Of a stretch of 64,000 nucleotides of DNA, positions 17,878 to 28,500 are shown piece by piece. The position numbers and the translations under genes are program-made. Position 1 is the first letter of the stretch. Every line of letters begins with the position of its first letter. The DNA lies in NCBI RefSeq assembly GCF_020731415.2, contig NZ_CP088273.1:3043001-3107000 (forward strand). Reading direction: 5' to 3'. The notes under the pieces are model-generated. The model did no database searches, had not been told where the DNA came from, and saw only the letters and a program-made list of their open reading frames with translations. This DNA comes from Phyllobacterium sp. T1293 (GTDB taxonomy: Bacteria > Pseudomonadota > Alphaproteobacteria > Rhizobiales > Rhizobiaceae).

Positions 17878-18333
17878 ATGAACACTGCTGCTTTGATCCG
17901 GCCAGGCTGGACCCCTGCGACCATCGCTTTGATGGTTATTGGTTTCATGCTGTTCTGGCCGCTTGGTTTCGCCATGCTCGCCTATATCCTTTGGGGTAAC
18001 CGGCTGGATGGCTTCAAGCGTGACGTTAATCGCGCCACCGACGGCTTCTGTGGCGCATTCCGCCGCGGCAATGGCCCATCTTTCGGACGTGGTTCCTTTG
18101 GCACAGGCAATGTTGCCTTTGACGAATGGCGTGAAAAAGAACTTGAGCGCCTCGCTGAAGAGCGTCGCAAGCTCGAAGAGATGCGTGCCGAGTTCGAAGA
18201 CTATGCGAGCGAACTGCGCCGTGCCAAGGACCGGGAAGAGTTTGATCGCTTCATGGCCGAGCGCAATGCCGCGCCGAAAAAGCCGTCATCGCGCAAATCA
18301 GTGCCGGGCGTTACCGACGCCGAAGAGGAATAA
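17878..18333 (+). CDS. DUF2852 domain-containing protein
   Basis: Small 151-aa protein of unknown function conserved in rhizobia. One hydrophobic segment (about residues 14-40, MVIGFMLFWPLGFAMLAYILWG) is followed by a Gly/Arg-rich linker and a charged coiled coil (about 80-130, rich in Glu, Arg and Lys). This suggests a single-pass inner-membrane protein with a cytoplasmic coiled coil. It ends in a strong terminator. I cannot assign a role. Confidence 0.85.
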   Translation: MNTAALIRPGWTPATIALMVIGFMLFWPLGFAMLAYILWGNRLDGFKRDVNRATDGFCGAFRRGNGPSFGRGSFGTGNVAFDEWREKELERLAEERRKLEEMRAEFEDYASELRRAKDREEFDRFMAERNAAPKKPSSRKSVPGVTDAEEE

Positions 18334-18381
18334 CCACTCTGCGGGCGGTTCCCTCCAGTCCTGCCCGCACCTCACTGCTAA

Positions 18382-18416
18382 AGCGGCGTCGGAGCCTTCC
18401 GGCGCCGCCTCTGTTT
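18382..18416 (+). terminator. Terminator after the DUF2852 gene
   Basis: An 11-bp stem GCGGCGTCGGA/TCCGGCGCCGC (one G-T pair) with loop GCCT, then CTCTGTTTTGT. Confidence 0.8.
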
Positions 18417-18456
18417 TGTCTCACGGCTTTCACCCGAATCAATTAAAGTCCTGCCC

Positions 18457-19215
18457 ATGATCCTGTCTCTGTTCAAAAGCCCGCCGAAAAAATCCGCGAC
18501 GCTGAAAGTCGAGCGGAGCTACGAGGTTGCCGGTCGTGTTCTGCCCTTGCGCGTGATGGAGAATCCCCGCGCAACTCGGCTAACCCTGCGTATCGATGCG
18601 GGCGGCAAGGGTTTGCGGATTACTGTGCCTCCGGGAATGCCGGCGCGCGAGGTCGAAAAATTTCTGGCGCGCCATGAAGGCTGGATTGAAACCCGCATTG
18701 CCAAAATGCCGGATCAGCCGAAAGTGCGGCCCGGTGTCAAAATCCCGATCCGCGGTGTCCCCCATCTTATTGTGCATGAACCAGGCAAGCGCGGGACAGT
18801 CCAGCAGGAAAACGGTGCTGAAGGGCCACGGCTGATCGTTCATGGAGACCGGCCGCATCTCGCCCGCCGTGTAGGCGATTTTCTCAAGCGGGAGGCGCGG
18901 CACGATCTCGATATGCTTGTGGCCCGGCATACGGCAACGGTCGGGCGGCGTGCCAAGGTCATTCGGCTTAAAGATACAAAGAGCCGTTGGGGCTCTTGCA
19001 CGTCAGATGGAACACTCTCTTTTTCATGGCGCATTATGATGGCACCGCCGCCAATCATCGATTATCTCGTTGCCCATGAAGTGGCACACCTGAAAGAGAT
19101 GAATCACGGGCCAAAATTCTGGAAACTCTGCGGCGAACTCTGCCCCGATACCGAACGGTGCAAGGCTTGGCTCAAACGCAATGGCAGTGCCTTGCAGGCG
19201 ATTGATTTCAGTTGA
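18457..19215 (+). CDS. YgjP-like metallopeptidase domain protein (DUF45 / M48-like)
   Basis: 252-aa protein of the YgjP/SprT-like group. The zinc motif HEVAH is at residues 207-211, with a third His at 217 (EMNHGPKFW). The upstream signature SRWGSCTSDGTLSFSWR (about 176-192) is diagnostic of the family. These proteins are generally cytosolic and their targets are unclear. A conserved N-terminal beta domain (RVLPLRVMENPRATRLTLRI) is present. It overlaps the next gene as TGATG, so the two are coupled. Confidence 0.88.
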   Translation: MILSLFKSPPKKSATLKVERSYEVAGRVLPLRVMENPRATRLTLRIDAGGKGLRITVPPGMPAREVEKFLARHEGWIETRIAKMPDQPKVRPGVKIPIRGVPHLIVHEPGKRGTVQQENGAEGPRLIVHGDRPHLARRVGDFLKREARHDLDMLVARHTATVGRRAKVIRLKDTKSRWGSCTSDGTLSFSWRIMMAPPPIIDYLVAHEVAHLKEMNHGPKFWKLCGELCPDTERCKAWLKRNGSALQAIDFS

Positions 19216-19856
19216 TGCCCGGCGCTGGCGCACTTGATATCGAAACGGCGTCCCGCATTCTGTGGGATTTCCATCTTATCTATGATCCGCTTGCGCCAGC
19301 CGATCTCATTGTCGGATTGGGCAGCTATGATTTGCGTGTTGCGGATCGCTGCGCTGAATTGTTTCATCAGGGATTGGCGCCGAAAATCCTGTTTACCGGC
19401 AAGTCTGGAAACTGGACCAATCATCTTTACAAAACGTCAGAGGCCGAAGCCTTCGCTGAACGCGCCAGAGATGCTGGCGTTCCCGCCAAAGCCATCATCA
19501 TTGAGCCAAACGCTACCAATATTGGCGAGAATATCCGGTTTGCCCGGGCAATGGCAGACGATGCCATGAAGCGGATCATCATTGTGACCAAGCCGCAGAC
19601 GCAGCGCCGGGCATTTGCAACCGTGAGAGCGCAGTGGCCTGAGATCAATGCGGATATCACTGCGCCGTTTATCAATTTCGAACAGCAGCCAATTCCTGCC
19701 TATCCGCGCGACAAGCTGATCCATGAAATGGTCGGCGACATCAAACGTTTGATCGATTATCCGGCCAAAGGCTTTCAGATTCCGCAATCAATCCCTGTGT
19801 CTGTCGCAGATGCCTTCGATTTTCTTGTCAAAGCAGGCTACGACCACCATCTTTAG
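19215..19856 (+). CDS. YdcF family protein (DUF218)
   Basis: 213-aa protein of the YdcF/SanA family, associated with cell-envelope processes and with an alpha/beta fold that binds nucleotide-like ligands. Family features: LIVGLGSYDLRVADRCAELF, then KILFTGKSG, EAFAERARDAGVP and the motif EPNATNIGENIRFA (residues near 95-110), which matches the conserved E-x-x-S/A-x-N-T region. It has no signal peptide or membrane helix, so it is likely cytosolic. The ATG at 19215 overlaps the preceding stop; a TTG three bases earlier is less likely. Confidence 0.88.
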   Translation: MPGAGALDIETASRILWDFHLIYDPLAPADLIVGLGSYDLRVADRCAELFHQGLAPKILFTGKSGNWTNHLYKTSEAEAFAERARDAGVPAKAIIIEPNATNIGENIRFARAMADDAMKRIIIVTKPQTQRRAFATVRAQWPEINADITAPFINFEQQPIPAYPRDKLIHEMVGDIKRLIDYPAKGFQIPQSIPVSVADAFDFLVKAGYDHHL

Positions 19857-19874
19857 GGCTGCAGCTTTGCAAAG

Positions 19875-19913
19875 CAGTGGTTCGTGGTTCGACATAACAG
19901 CCACGAACCTGCA
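19875..19913. repeat. Truncated copy of palindromic repeat family B
   Basis: The left part GTGGTTCGTGGTTCGACA matches the outer arms of the elements at 1505-1643 and 9260-9436; the opposite arm is reduced to CCACGAACC. The inner half of the element is missing, leaving a 9-bp stem with a 13-base loop. It lies between ydcF-like and trpF. Confidence 0.65.
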
Positions 19914-19977
19914 CCACCAACCATAAACCAAGCAAAACACTCGACTCCTGCGTGTTTTCATGGCACTGGCACCGATT

Positions 19978-20637
19978 ATGAGCCTTGATATCAAAATATG
20001 CGGTTTGAAGACCGAGGATGCGGTTGCGGCAGCGCTTGATGAAGGTGCGTCTCATATCGGTTTCATCTTCTTTGGTAAAAGCCCGCGCAATATTGATCCG
20101 CAGACCGCAGGCCGCCTGCGCCAAGCAGCACAAGGCCGTGCCAAGGCGGTTGCTGTAACCGTGAATGCGGATGACGCGACACTCAATGTGATCGTTGCCG
20201 AGATGAAGCCTGATATGCTGCAACTGCACGGCGACGAGAGTCCCGCGCGGGTTGCCGAGGTAAAACAACGCTACGGATTGCCTGTTATCAGGGCACTTGC
20301 CCTGCGCGAACGCCGCGATCTTGACGCGATTACCCCCTATATCGGTATAGCTGACCGGTTTCTGTTCGATGCCAAGCCACCCAAAGGATCGGAACTTCCG
20401 GGCGGAAATGGTGTGTCTTTCGATTGGCAGATCCTTAGCGGCCTTGACGCTTCCATTGATTACATGCTTTCCGGAGGCCTCAATGCAGGCAATGTTGCCG
20501 AAGCGCTGGAAGCGACGAATGCGCGCGGTGTCGATATTTCGTCAGGTGTCGAGTCCGCGCCCGGCGTAAAAGATGTTAGCCTGATCAGAGAATTTTTCCG
20601 GGCTGTGCGCGCTGCCAAAAGCGCAGACGCAGCCTGA
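19978..20637 (+). CDS. trpF: Phosphoribosylanthranilate isomerase
   Basis: Converts phosphoribosylanthranilate to CdRP in tryptophan synthesis. It is a TIM barrel with catalytic Cys in the N-terminal KICGLKT and Asp in [15 protein letters not shown]. The phosphate-binding loop is [13 protein letters not shown], and [13 protein letters not shown] closes the fold. The start at 19978 ([10 protein letters not shown]) fits relatives better than the ATG 18 bases upstream, though neither has a strong ribosome site. Length is 219 aa. trpB follows 14 bp downstream; trpF-trpB-trpA-accD-folC form one unit, as in other rhizobia. Confidence 0.96.
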   Translation: MSLDIKICGLKTEDAVAAALDEGASHIGFIFFGKSPRNIDPQTAGRLRQAAQGRAKAVAVTVNADDATLNVIVAEMKPDMLQLHGDESPARVAEVKQRYGLPVIRALALRERRDLDAITPYIGIADRFLFDAKPPKGSELPGGNGVSFDWQILSGLDASIDYMLSGGLNAGNVAEALEATNARGVDISSGVESAPGVKDVSLIREFFRAVRAAKSADAA

Positions 20638-20651
20638 ACAAACGGAGCGGA

Positions 20652-21905
20652 ATGGTGGACAAGGCGGTTGAACCCAATTCATTCAAAACAGGCCCTGACG
20701 AAGAGGGCATGTTTGGTATTTTCGGCGGACGCTTTGTTGCCGAAACCCTGATGCCGCTGATCCTTGAATTGCAGCAGGCCTATGACGACGCCAAGAACGA
20801 TCCGACTTTCAAGGCTGAACTGCGGGAACTGTCGACCAATTATGCCGGACGCCCTTCAAAACTCTATTATGCCGAAGGCCTGACCAAACATGTCCGCCAG
20901 CTTGCCAAAGACAAGGGTCTTGATGGCGGCGCAAAAATCTACTTCAAGCGTGAAGATCTCAACCACACCGGCAGCCACAAGATCAACAATTGCCTCGGCC
21001 AGATCCTGCTTGCCAAGCGCATGGGCAAGACCCGCATCATTGCCGAAACCGGTGCTGGCCAGCATGGTGTTGCCTCTGCGACTGTCTCGGCGCGGTTCGG
21101 TCTTCCCTGCGTTGTTTATATGGGCGCCACAGACGTGGAGCGGCAGGCACCCAATGTCTTCCGCATGAAATTGCTCGGCGCAGAAGTGAAGCCGGTTGCG
21201 TCAGGTCACGGCACCCTGAAAGATGCCATGAATGAGGCCCTGCGCGACTGGGTGTCGAACGTGGACGACACCTATTACCTGATCGGTACCGCCGCAGGTC
21301 CACATCCCTATCCGGAACTGGTACGCGATTTCCAGTCGGTGATTGGCGAAGAAGCCCGCGAGCAGATATTGGAGCGCGAAGGCCGCCTGCCCGACACGAT
21401 CATCGCTGCCGTCGGCGGTGGTTCAAACGCCATTGGCCTGTTCCATGCTTTCCTTGACGATAAGAGCGTCGAGATCATCGGCGTTGAAGCCGGTGGCCGT
21501 GGCCTTGATGGCGAAGAACATTGCGCTTCGATGAGTGCTGGACGGCCCGGTGTCCTGCACGGCAACCGCACCTATCTCCTGCAGAACAAGGATGGTCAGA
21601 TTCTCGACGGCCACTCGGTTTCCGCCGGTCTCGATTACCCCGGTGTCGGCCCTGAGCATTCATGGCTGCGCGACACGGGCCGGGTTTCCTATATGCCAAT
21701 CCTTGATGACGAAGCTCTGGACGCTTTCCAGCTGACGACGCGCGTTGAAGGCATTATCCCGGCGCTTGAATCCGCCCACGCCATTGCGCAGGCCGTGAAG
21801 ATCGCGCCTGATATGGCGCAGGACAAAATCATGATCGTCAACCTGTCAGGTCGCGGCGACAAGGACGTGCATACGGTTGGCAAATTGATGGGTATGGAGA
21901 TTTAA
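20652..21905 (+). CDS. trpB: Tryptophan synthase beta chain
   Basis: PLP enzyme that joins indole with serine to make tryptophan. The PLP lysine is in [10 protein letters not shown] (about residue 98), the phosphate-binding glycine loop is [11 protein letters not shown] and the C-terminal SGRGDKDV motif is intact. Length is 417 aa. trpA follows after two bases, the normal gene pair whose products form the alpha2-beta2 channelled complex. Confidence 0.99.
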   Translation: MVDKAVEPNSFKTGPDEEGMFGIFGGRFVAETLMPLILELQQAYDDAKNDPTFKAELRELSTNYAGRPSKLYYAEGLTKHVRQLAKDKGLDGGAKIYFKREDLNHTGSHKINNCLGQILLAKRMGKTRIIAETGAGQHGVASATVSARFGLPCVVYMGATDVERQAPNVFRMKLLGAEVKPVASGHGTLKDAMNEALRDWVSNVDDTYYLIGTAAGPHPYPELVRDFQSVIGEEAREQILEREGRLPDTIIAAVGGGSNAIGLFHAFLDDKSVEIIGVEAGGRGLDGEEHCASMSAGRPGVLHGNRTYLLQNKDGQILDGHSVSAGLDYPGVGPEHSWLRDTGRVSYMPILDDEALDAFQLTTRVEGIIPALESAHAIAQAVKIAPDMAQDKIMIVNLSGRGDKDVHTVGKLMGMEI

Positions 21906-21907
21906 GC

Positions 21908-22747
21908 ATGGCTAGCCGTATCGACAGAAAATTTGCTGCGCTGAAGGCTGACGGACGTCCGGCACTCGTGACCTATTTCATGGGCGGCGATCCGGATTTT
22001 GACACTTCGCTGAAAATCATGAAGGCGCTGCCCGGCTCCGGTTCTGACATCATCGAACTCGGCGTTCCCTTTTCCGATCCGATGGCCGATGGTCCAGCCA
22101 TTCAGGCCGCAGGTCTGCGTGCGCTGAAAAAGGGCATGTCGCTGACAAAAACCCTTGCGCTGGCCGCCAGTTTCCGCGAGAGCGACAACACCACACCGAT
22201 CGTTCTGATGGGCTACTACAATCCGATCTATATCTATGGCGTCGACCGCTTCCTCGCCGATGCGGTAGCGTCTGGCATTGACGGCCTGATCATCGTCGAT
22301 CTGCCACCTGAGATGGATGCGGAACTGTGCATTCCTGCCATCAAGGCCGGCATCAATTTCATTCGTCTGGCAACACCGACGACCGATGAAAAGCGCCTGC
22401 CCAAAGTGCTGCAGAACACATCCGGTTTCGTTTATTATGTCTCGATGAACGGTATCACCGGCTCCGCCCTGCCCGATACGAGCAAAGTTGCGGATGCGGT
22501 CAAGCGCATCAAGGAACACACGGATCTGCCTGTTGTTGTCGGCTTTGGTGTCAAGACTGCAGAACAGGCCAAGGTCATTGGCATGGCGGCTGACGGCGTT
22601 GTCGTCGGCACAGCAATCGTCAATGCGGTCGCCAATACAATCCGTCCGGATGGCTCGCTTGTCGCCGATCCGGCAGAAGCCGTCGCCACGATGGTGCAGG
22701 GACTTTCCAGCGGCGTGCGTGCCGTGCGCCTTGCAGCGGCGGAATAG
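21908..22747 (+). CDS. trpA: Tryptophan synthase alpha chain
   Basis: Cleaves indole-3-glycerol phosphate to indole and glyceraldehyde 3-phosphate. The catalytic Glu is in [17 protein letters not shown] (near residue 50) and the catalytic Asp is in LIIVDLPPE. The phosphate site is [11 protein letters not shown] with [11 protein letters not shown]. Length is 279 aa. accD follows 41 bp later in the same direction. Confidence 0.99.
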   Translation: MASRIDRKFAALKADGRPALVTYFMGGDPDFDTSLKIMKALPGSGSDIIELGVPFSDPMADGPAIQAAGLRALKKGMSLTKTLALAASFRESDNTTPIVLMGYYNPIYIYGVDRFLADAVASGIDGLIIVDLPPEMDAELCIPAIKAGINFIRLATPTTDEKRLPKVLQNTSGFVYYVSMNGITGSALPDTSKVADAVKRIKEHTDLPVVVGFGVKTAEQAKVIGMAADGVVVGTAIVNAVANTIRPDGSLVADPAEAVATMVQGLSSGVRAVRLAAAE

Positions 22748-22788
22748 AAGCCCTAAATCACAATATCGACGAAAGAACAGGACCGATC

Positions 22789-23706
22789 ATGAACTGGATC
22801 ACAAATTACGTCCGGCCGAAGATCAATTCGATGCTTGGTCGCCGTGAAATGCCCGAAAACCTCTGGATCAAAGATCCGGTTTCTGGCGAAATGGTCTTCC
22901 ATACCGATCTGGAAAAGAACCAGTGGGTTGTGCCATCGTCTGGCCACCACATGCGCATTCGTGCCAAGGACCGTCTGCGGTACTTTTTCGATGACGGCGC
23001 CTACGAATTGCTGGAACAGCCAAAGGTAGCAACCGATCCGCTGAAGTTCCGTGATGAAAAGCGCTATATTGATCGCCTGAAGGAACATCGCGCCAAATCA
23101 GGCGTGGAAGATACAATCATCAACGCACTCGGCACGATTGAAGGTCTGCCGATTGTTGCGACTGTGCAGGATTTCAGTTTCATCGGCGGATCACTGGGCA
23201 TGGCGGCGGGTGAAGCAATCATCAAGGCATTCGAAACGGCAATTGCGCAAAAACGGCCACTGGTGCTGTTTGCCGCATCAGGTGGAGCGCGTATGCAGGA
23301 AGGCATTCTTTCGCTGATGCAGCTGCCACGCACGACCGTTGCTGTGGAAATGCTGAAAGAAGCGGGTCTGCCCTACATTGTTGTCCTCACCAACCCGACC
23401 ACCGGCGGCGTTACCGCTTCCTATGCCATGCTTGGTGATATCCATATTGCCGAACCGGGCGCATTGATCGGTTTTGCTGGACAGCGTGTTATTGAACAGA
23501 CCATCCGGGAAAAACTGCCTGAAGGCTTCCAGACCGCTGAATATCTGAAGGCACACGGTATGATCGATATGGTTGTGCCGCGCACCGAGCTTAAAGCCAC
23601 CATTGCCCGCCTTCTGAAGATGCTTATGGGCGAGAAAGCCACGGAAGTTCCCGTAGCCAAGCCAAATGGTGCCGCACTACCGGCAACGATTGAAGCCGAA
23701 GCTTGA
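22789..23706 (+). CDS. accD: Acetyl-CoA carboxylase carboxyltransferase subunit beta
   Basis: Beta subunit of the carboxyltransferase that makes malonyl-CoA for fatty-acid synthesis, working with AccA. The crotonase-like core is complete: [19 protein letters not shown], then [18 protein letters not shown] and the oxyanion stretch [15 protein letters not shown]. The N-terminus, where E. coli AccD has a four-Cys zinc ribbon, aligns as [20 protein letters not shown] with [13 protein letters not shown] and contains no Cys. Length is 305 aa. It is placed between trpA and folC, as in related rhizobia. Confidence 0.98.
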   Translation: MNWITNYVRPKINSMLGRREMPENLWIKDPVSGEMVFHTDLEKNQWVVPSSGHHMRIRAKDRLRYFFDDGAYELLEQPKVATDPLKFRDEKRYIDRLKEHRAKSGVEDTIINALGTIEGLPIVATVQDFSFIGGSLGMAAGEAIIKAFETAIAQKRPLVLFAASGGARMQEGILSLMQLPRTTVAVEMLKEAGLPYIVVLTNPTTGGVTASYAMLGDIHIAEPGALIGFAGQRVIEQTIREKLPEGFQTAEYLKAHGMIDMVVPRTELKATIARLLKMLMGEKATEVPVAKPNGAALPATIEAEA

Positions 23707-23748
23707 TTCATTTGATGGTTCTGGAGGCTTTTGCCATTGGTTTTGTCC

Positions 23749-25077
23749 ATGTCATCCAAGGCTGAGGCGATCATCGCGCGCCTGCTTGGGCTGCATCCCA
23801 AGGGTTTTGATTTATCACTGGGCCGTGTCACGCGGCTGCTTGATACGCTGGGCAATCCGCATCTGAAGATGCCTCCCGTCATCCATGTGGCGGGGACCAA
23901 TGGCAAAGGCTCCTGCGTCGCCTTTTCGCGGGCACTATTGGAAGCCGCCGGTTATACTGTTCACGTTCACACATCGCCCCATCTCGTTCATTGGCACGAG
24001 CGCTACAGGCTCGGCGCACCGGGTGGCGGCAAGCTGGTTGAAGATGCTGTGTTTGCCGATGCGCTGATGCGGGTCGAAGAAGCCAATGCGGGCCAAGCCA
24101 TTACGGTCTTCGAAATACTTACAGCCGTTACATTCGTGCTGTTTTCTGAGCATCCTGCTGATGCGGTGATCCTTGAGGTTGGTCTGGGCGGCCGTTTCGA
24201 TGCCACCAATGTCATCCCGGAACCAGCCGTCAGCGTCATCATGCCGATCTCGCTTGATCATCAGCCCTATCTTGGCGATCGTGTGGAATTGATTGCCGCC
24301 GAAAAAGCCGGGATCATCAAATCGGGCTGCCCGGTTGTTATCGGTGCGCAGGAAGAGGAAGCCGCGCGCATTGTGCTGATTGAAACAGCCGAGCGCCGGG
24401 ATTGCCCCTTTGCTGTCTATGGGCAGGACTTTTTGGCCTTCGAAGAGCGCGGACGAATGATCTATCAGGACAATACCGGCCTGCTGGACCTGCCTTTGCC
24501 CGCCCTGCTTGGCCGCCATCAACTGTCGAATGCGGCGGCGGCAATTCAGGCAGTCAAGACAGCTGGCTTTACCCTGCCCGATTATGCCATTGAAACAGCC
24601 ATGACGACGGTCGAATGGCCGGCACGCATGCAACGCATCGTCAAAGGCAAACTGGTCGAGCTGGCAGTGCCGGGTTCCGAGATATGGCTCGACGGTGGTC
24701 ACAACCCCGGTGCAGGCATGGTGATTGCCGAGGCAATCGCCTCGCTGGAAGATCGCAGCCCGCGTCCGCTGTTTTTGATAACAGGCATGATCAACACGAA
24801 AGATCCGGTTGGTTATTTTGCTGCTTTCACCGGCATGGCACGGCACGTCTATACGGTGCCGATCCGTTCCAGCGATTCCGGTATTCCCCATGATGAGCTG
24901 GCGATTGCCGCAGCGGAAGCCGGGCTTTCTGCGGAGCCAGTGCATTCCGTCGAGAACGCCCTGAAAATATTGCGTGACAGTTGGGACAAGTCTGAACCGG
25001 CTCCGCGTATTCTTATCGGTGGTTCGCTCTATCTCGCTGGTGACGTTCTGTCAGAAAACGGAACACCACCGCAATAA
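23749..25077 (+). CDS. folC: Bifunctional folylpolyglutamate synthase / dihydrofolate synthase
   Basis: Adds glutamate to dihydropteroate and to folates. The Mur-ligase-type P-loop is HVAGTNGKGS near residue 45 and the cofactor motif LEVGLGGRFDATN follows near 140; GGHNPGAG and ITGMINTKDP lie in the C-terminal domain. The start is uncertain: the ATG at 23749 is 21 bases from GGAGG (23723-23727), while a TTG at 23737 sits at ideal spacing and would add four residues. Length is about 442 aa. It ends at a terminator shared with trxA on the other strand. Confidence 0.96.
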   Translation: MSSKAEAIIARLLGLHPKGFDLSLGRVTRLLDTLGNPHLKMPPVIHVAGTNGKGSCVAFSRALLEAAGYTVHVHTSPHLVHWHERYRLGAPGGGKLVEDAVFADALMRVEEANAGQAITVFEILTAVTFVLFSEHPADAVILEVGLGGRFDATNVIPEPAVSVIMPISLDHQPYLGDRVELIAAEKAGIIKSGCPVVIGAQEEEAARIVLIETAERRDCPFAVYGQDFLAFEERGRMIYQDNTGLLDLPLPALLGRHQLSNAAAAIQAVKTAGFTLPDYAIETAMTTVEWPARMQRIVKGKLVELAVPGSEIWLDGGHNPGAGMVIAEAIASLEDRSPRPLFLITGMINTKDPVGYFAAFTGMARHVYTVPIRSSDSGIPHDELAIAAAEAGLSAEPVHSVENALKILRDSWDKSEPAPRILIGGSLYLAGDVLSENGTPPQ

Positions 25078-25080
25078 TAA

Positions 25081-25107
25081 AAAGCCCGGCACAGGGCCGG
25101 GCTTGAT
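25081..25107. terminator. Bidirectional terminator between folC and trxA
   Basis: Stem AAGCCCGGC/GCCGGGCTT with a short loop, preceded by A residues and lying between two converging genes, so it can work in both directions. Confidence 0.85.
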
Positions 25108-25127
25108 AATAGCAAACGTCTTTCAGC

Positions 25128-25451
25128 TTATGCAGCTGAATTGCGAATCCAGTCGCTGAGCTTGCTCTTGGGAGCAGCGCCAACCAGATTGGCAGCCAGT
25201 TCGCCGTCCTTGAACATGAGCAGTGTCGGAATGGAACGCACGCCAAACTGGGCTGCAAGTTCAGGATTCTCGTCGATATTGACTTTCGCGATCGTGACCT
25301 TGCCTTCCATCTCCGAAGCGATTTCTTCAAGGGCTGGTGCGATCATCTTGCATGGGCCGCACCACTCGGCCCAGAAGTCAACAACAACAGGCTGACCGGC
25401 CTGAAGCACATCGGACTGGAAATTGCTGGTGTCGATCTTGACGGTAGCCAT
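25128..25451 (-). CDS. trxA: Thioredoxin
   Basis: Cytoplasmic disulfide reductase of 107 aa. The active site WCGPCK has Cys at 31 and 34 and the cis-Pro motif [12 protein letters not shown] is intact. It lies 76 bp downstream of addA in the same direction, an arrangement shared with other rhizobia, and ends at the terminator shared with folC. Confidence 0.99.
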   Translation of the reverse strand: MATVKIDTSNFQSDVLQAGQPVVVDFWAEWCGPCKMIAPALEEIASEMEGKVTIAKVNIDENPELAAQFGVRSIPTLLMFKDGELAANLVGAAPKSKLSDWIRNSAA

Positions 25452-25527
25452 CGGCTTTTCCTTATTACGTTATTGAATGTTGCCCATCATGTGGTGAGTC
25501 TACCCACCCGCGTCAAGCTCGCTCATC

Positions 25528-28500
25528 TCACGATGCGGTGAGACGGACAAGTGCGGCCTGCATCTCATTCACTGGTATATCGATGATATGGGGACCTTCG
25601 GTGAACAGCAAGGCCGCTTCCACACTCTTTCCGGGATAAAGCGGCTCCAGTAACTGCCTGTAGAGTGCAAGCTGGGCCACATAGGCGTCAGGCACGTCCG
25701 CCAATGTGCGCGGAGCGGGGCGATTGGTCTTGTAGTCGACAATCAGCACGCGGCTTTCACTCACGGCGAGCCGGTCGATAACACCTGAAACCGCATGATC
25801 CTTGCCGCGCAAATGCAAGGTTCCCATAATGGCGATTTCTGCCAGAGAACCTGGCGCGAATACGGGCGCAAACTGTGGATCATTCATAACGCCGAACGCC
25901 GATTGCAGGGCGTTTTCGATTTCTTCCGGCTTCCAGTCGAAGGCAGCGCGGGAGAGATAGCGTTCGGCGGCAACCAGCCTTTGATCAACCGGCAGATTGG
26001 GTAAGGTTTGCAACAGCGCGTGAATGACCGTTCCACGCCGGATCGCAAATGACGGGTCGGTGCCATCCGAGCCAAGAACCGGCGAACCAGTGACCAGCGG
26101 TTCCTCCTCCTCGGGTTCGATCAGAAGGGAGACGCCTGACGGGGCGAGCGGACGTGGCAACCCCGCTTCGCGCGCCATAGGCGACCGGTATGAACTCGGA
26201 AAAGGCAGAACCGGCCTTAAAGGAAGAGGCTCCGGTTCCTCCACCGGAACGCTTGAGCGCGCCGTCTTACGATAGCGTCTGGCAACGATATCTCCTACCG
26301 GATGTTCAAATGGTTCGCTCAGTTCTGACAGCGCCGCATCGACAAGACCATGCCAGGTATCTGGAGATTGTCTGGCGCCGCGATAACCGCAGACGATAAG
26401 GCGATCTTCCGCGCGGGTCATCCCGACATAGAGAAGACGGCGATATTCCTCTTCCGACCGGATCTTGAGGTTTTCGACGATAGATCCGGTAAAGGCTGTT
26501 GCGTAGGATTTTGATGGGACAAAGAGGAACCCCTTACCCTGCCAGCCCTCTTCTTCCTCCATCGGGAAAGATAGAAGATTGGGTGTTCGCCCGCCCGACG
26601 AAGCGGAACTGCCGGAATCAACCAGAAACACCACCGCAGCTTCCAGACCCTTCGCAGCGTGAACGGTCATGATGCGCACTTCATCCCGGCTCTGATCAAG
26701 TTCGCGCTTGATCTCCGGCGTTGCCGCATCGAGCGTTTCCAGAAAGGCCTGAAGTCCGGGCAGGCCGGTTTTCTCGGTCGCAATTGCATAGTTCTGGAAT
26801 TCGTCGATGACGTCGCCAGCCTCGTGACCAAGCCGGGCGAGCAGTTCCCGGCGCGCGCCGCCATTGCCAAGAATGTCGGCATAAAACTCGAACACCGGCA
26901 CCGTATCGGCGCGGTTGCGCCATTCCTGCAGGCGTTTGGCGACGGCTGCCAATGCTGGATCGCTCTTCGCCCGGATCGTCAGACGCTGATGCAGTGTTTC
27001 ATTCTCCGCGCGCCCATAGGCCAGATCGAAAAGCTGATCATCATCCCATTTGAAAACAGGGCTTTTAAGAAGCGCTGCCAGAGACAGATCATCCGACGGC
27101 AGGAGCATAAAGCGTCCAAGCGCCATCAAATCCTTGACGGCAATATGATCTGTCAGCTTCAACCGGTCAGCACCGGCAACCGGTACCTGACGCTTCTTCA
27201 GCTCGCGCGACAGGGCAGGCATGAATTGATCGCGCTTGCGCACCAGCACCATGATATCCCGCGCCTGCAAACGCCGGTTCTTGCCTTCAATGATTTCGCC
27301 GTTCTTCAGCCAGAGATCAATCGTCCTGGCGATCTGTTCTGCAAGGCGAACAGGCGGTGCGGGAAGACTATCGACAGGCGTTCGCCAATCTTCCTCCTGC
27401 TGCGCGGTCTCAGGTGTGAGCATGTCCCATATCTGGACTTCGCCGGGATCGTTGGACCGGATCGCCGTATGAACAGTCGCACCATGATCAACACCAAAGC
27501 CGCGATTGGCTTCGGGCCGTTTGAAAACCTCATCAACCGCAGAAAGCACATCTGGAACGGAACGGAATGAGAAATTGAGATTGACCTTGGAGAAACTCAA
27601 CTCGGCATTATCGGCATTTCTCTCTGTTGTCCTGCCGTGGCGGGCAAAATCCTCCGGGATAGCGCCCTGAAAGGAATAGATGGACTGCTTTTCGTCACCG
27701 ACAGCAAACAGTGTACGGCGGATGTTGCGCGCGGTATTGCCGGAAAAGAACTCTTCGCTCAAAAGGCGAATGACCCGCCACTGGTTGGGGCTTGTATCCT
27801 GCGCCTCATCGACCAGAATATGATCAATGCCCTTGTCGAGCTTGTACTGCACCCATGGCCCGGCATCCTGCCGCGCCAGCAATGTCACCGTGCGCACAAT
27901 CAGATCATCAAAATCGAGAAGACCGCGCGCCCTCTTCATGTGCTGATAACGGCCGATCAAGTCGTCAATCAGGACAAGTGCCGACAGGGTGAGCCGTATC
28001 TGCCGCAATTGCTTGAGCCGGTCGAGGCCGTTGAAAACTCTGTCCGCAGCCCGATCATACCGCTCCACAAAATCAGGAATGCGATCCGTGACGCCTTTCG
28101 ATCCGACATAGCTGCCGCTCTTGGGATCTCCCGTAGCTTTCAGAAAAGCCGATTGCAGAACCTCTTCACGTTGATCGACCTGCTCATTTACTTTGGCAAA
28201 ACGCAGCAGCAGGGCAAATTCCTGCGCACGCGAGGCGCCTTTGGGCACCGCCATGATGTCTTCAAGCACACCCTGCGGGAATTCGGGAACGGGCCAGAGC
28301 GTTGAAAGGATATCAGCTTCGGTCTCATCGCCGTTGAAACCAAACTGGGCGAAAAATAGTGGCCGTCGCAGTGCATCATGGCCGACTTCGCGAATAAACT
28401 GGGTGAGGTCGTAGCGCTTATGGACCGCTTCATCGAGCAGTTCCTGCAGACCGAATTCTCCGGCAGCATCCAGAACATCTGCAAAGGCGGTTGCGAGTTC

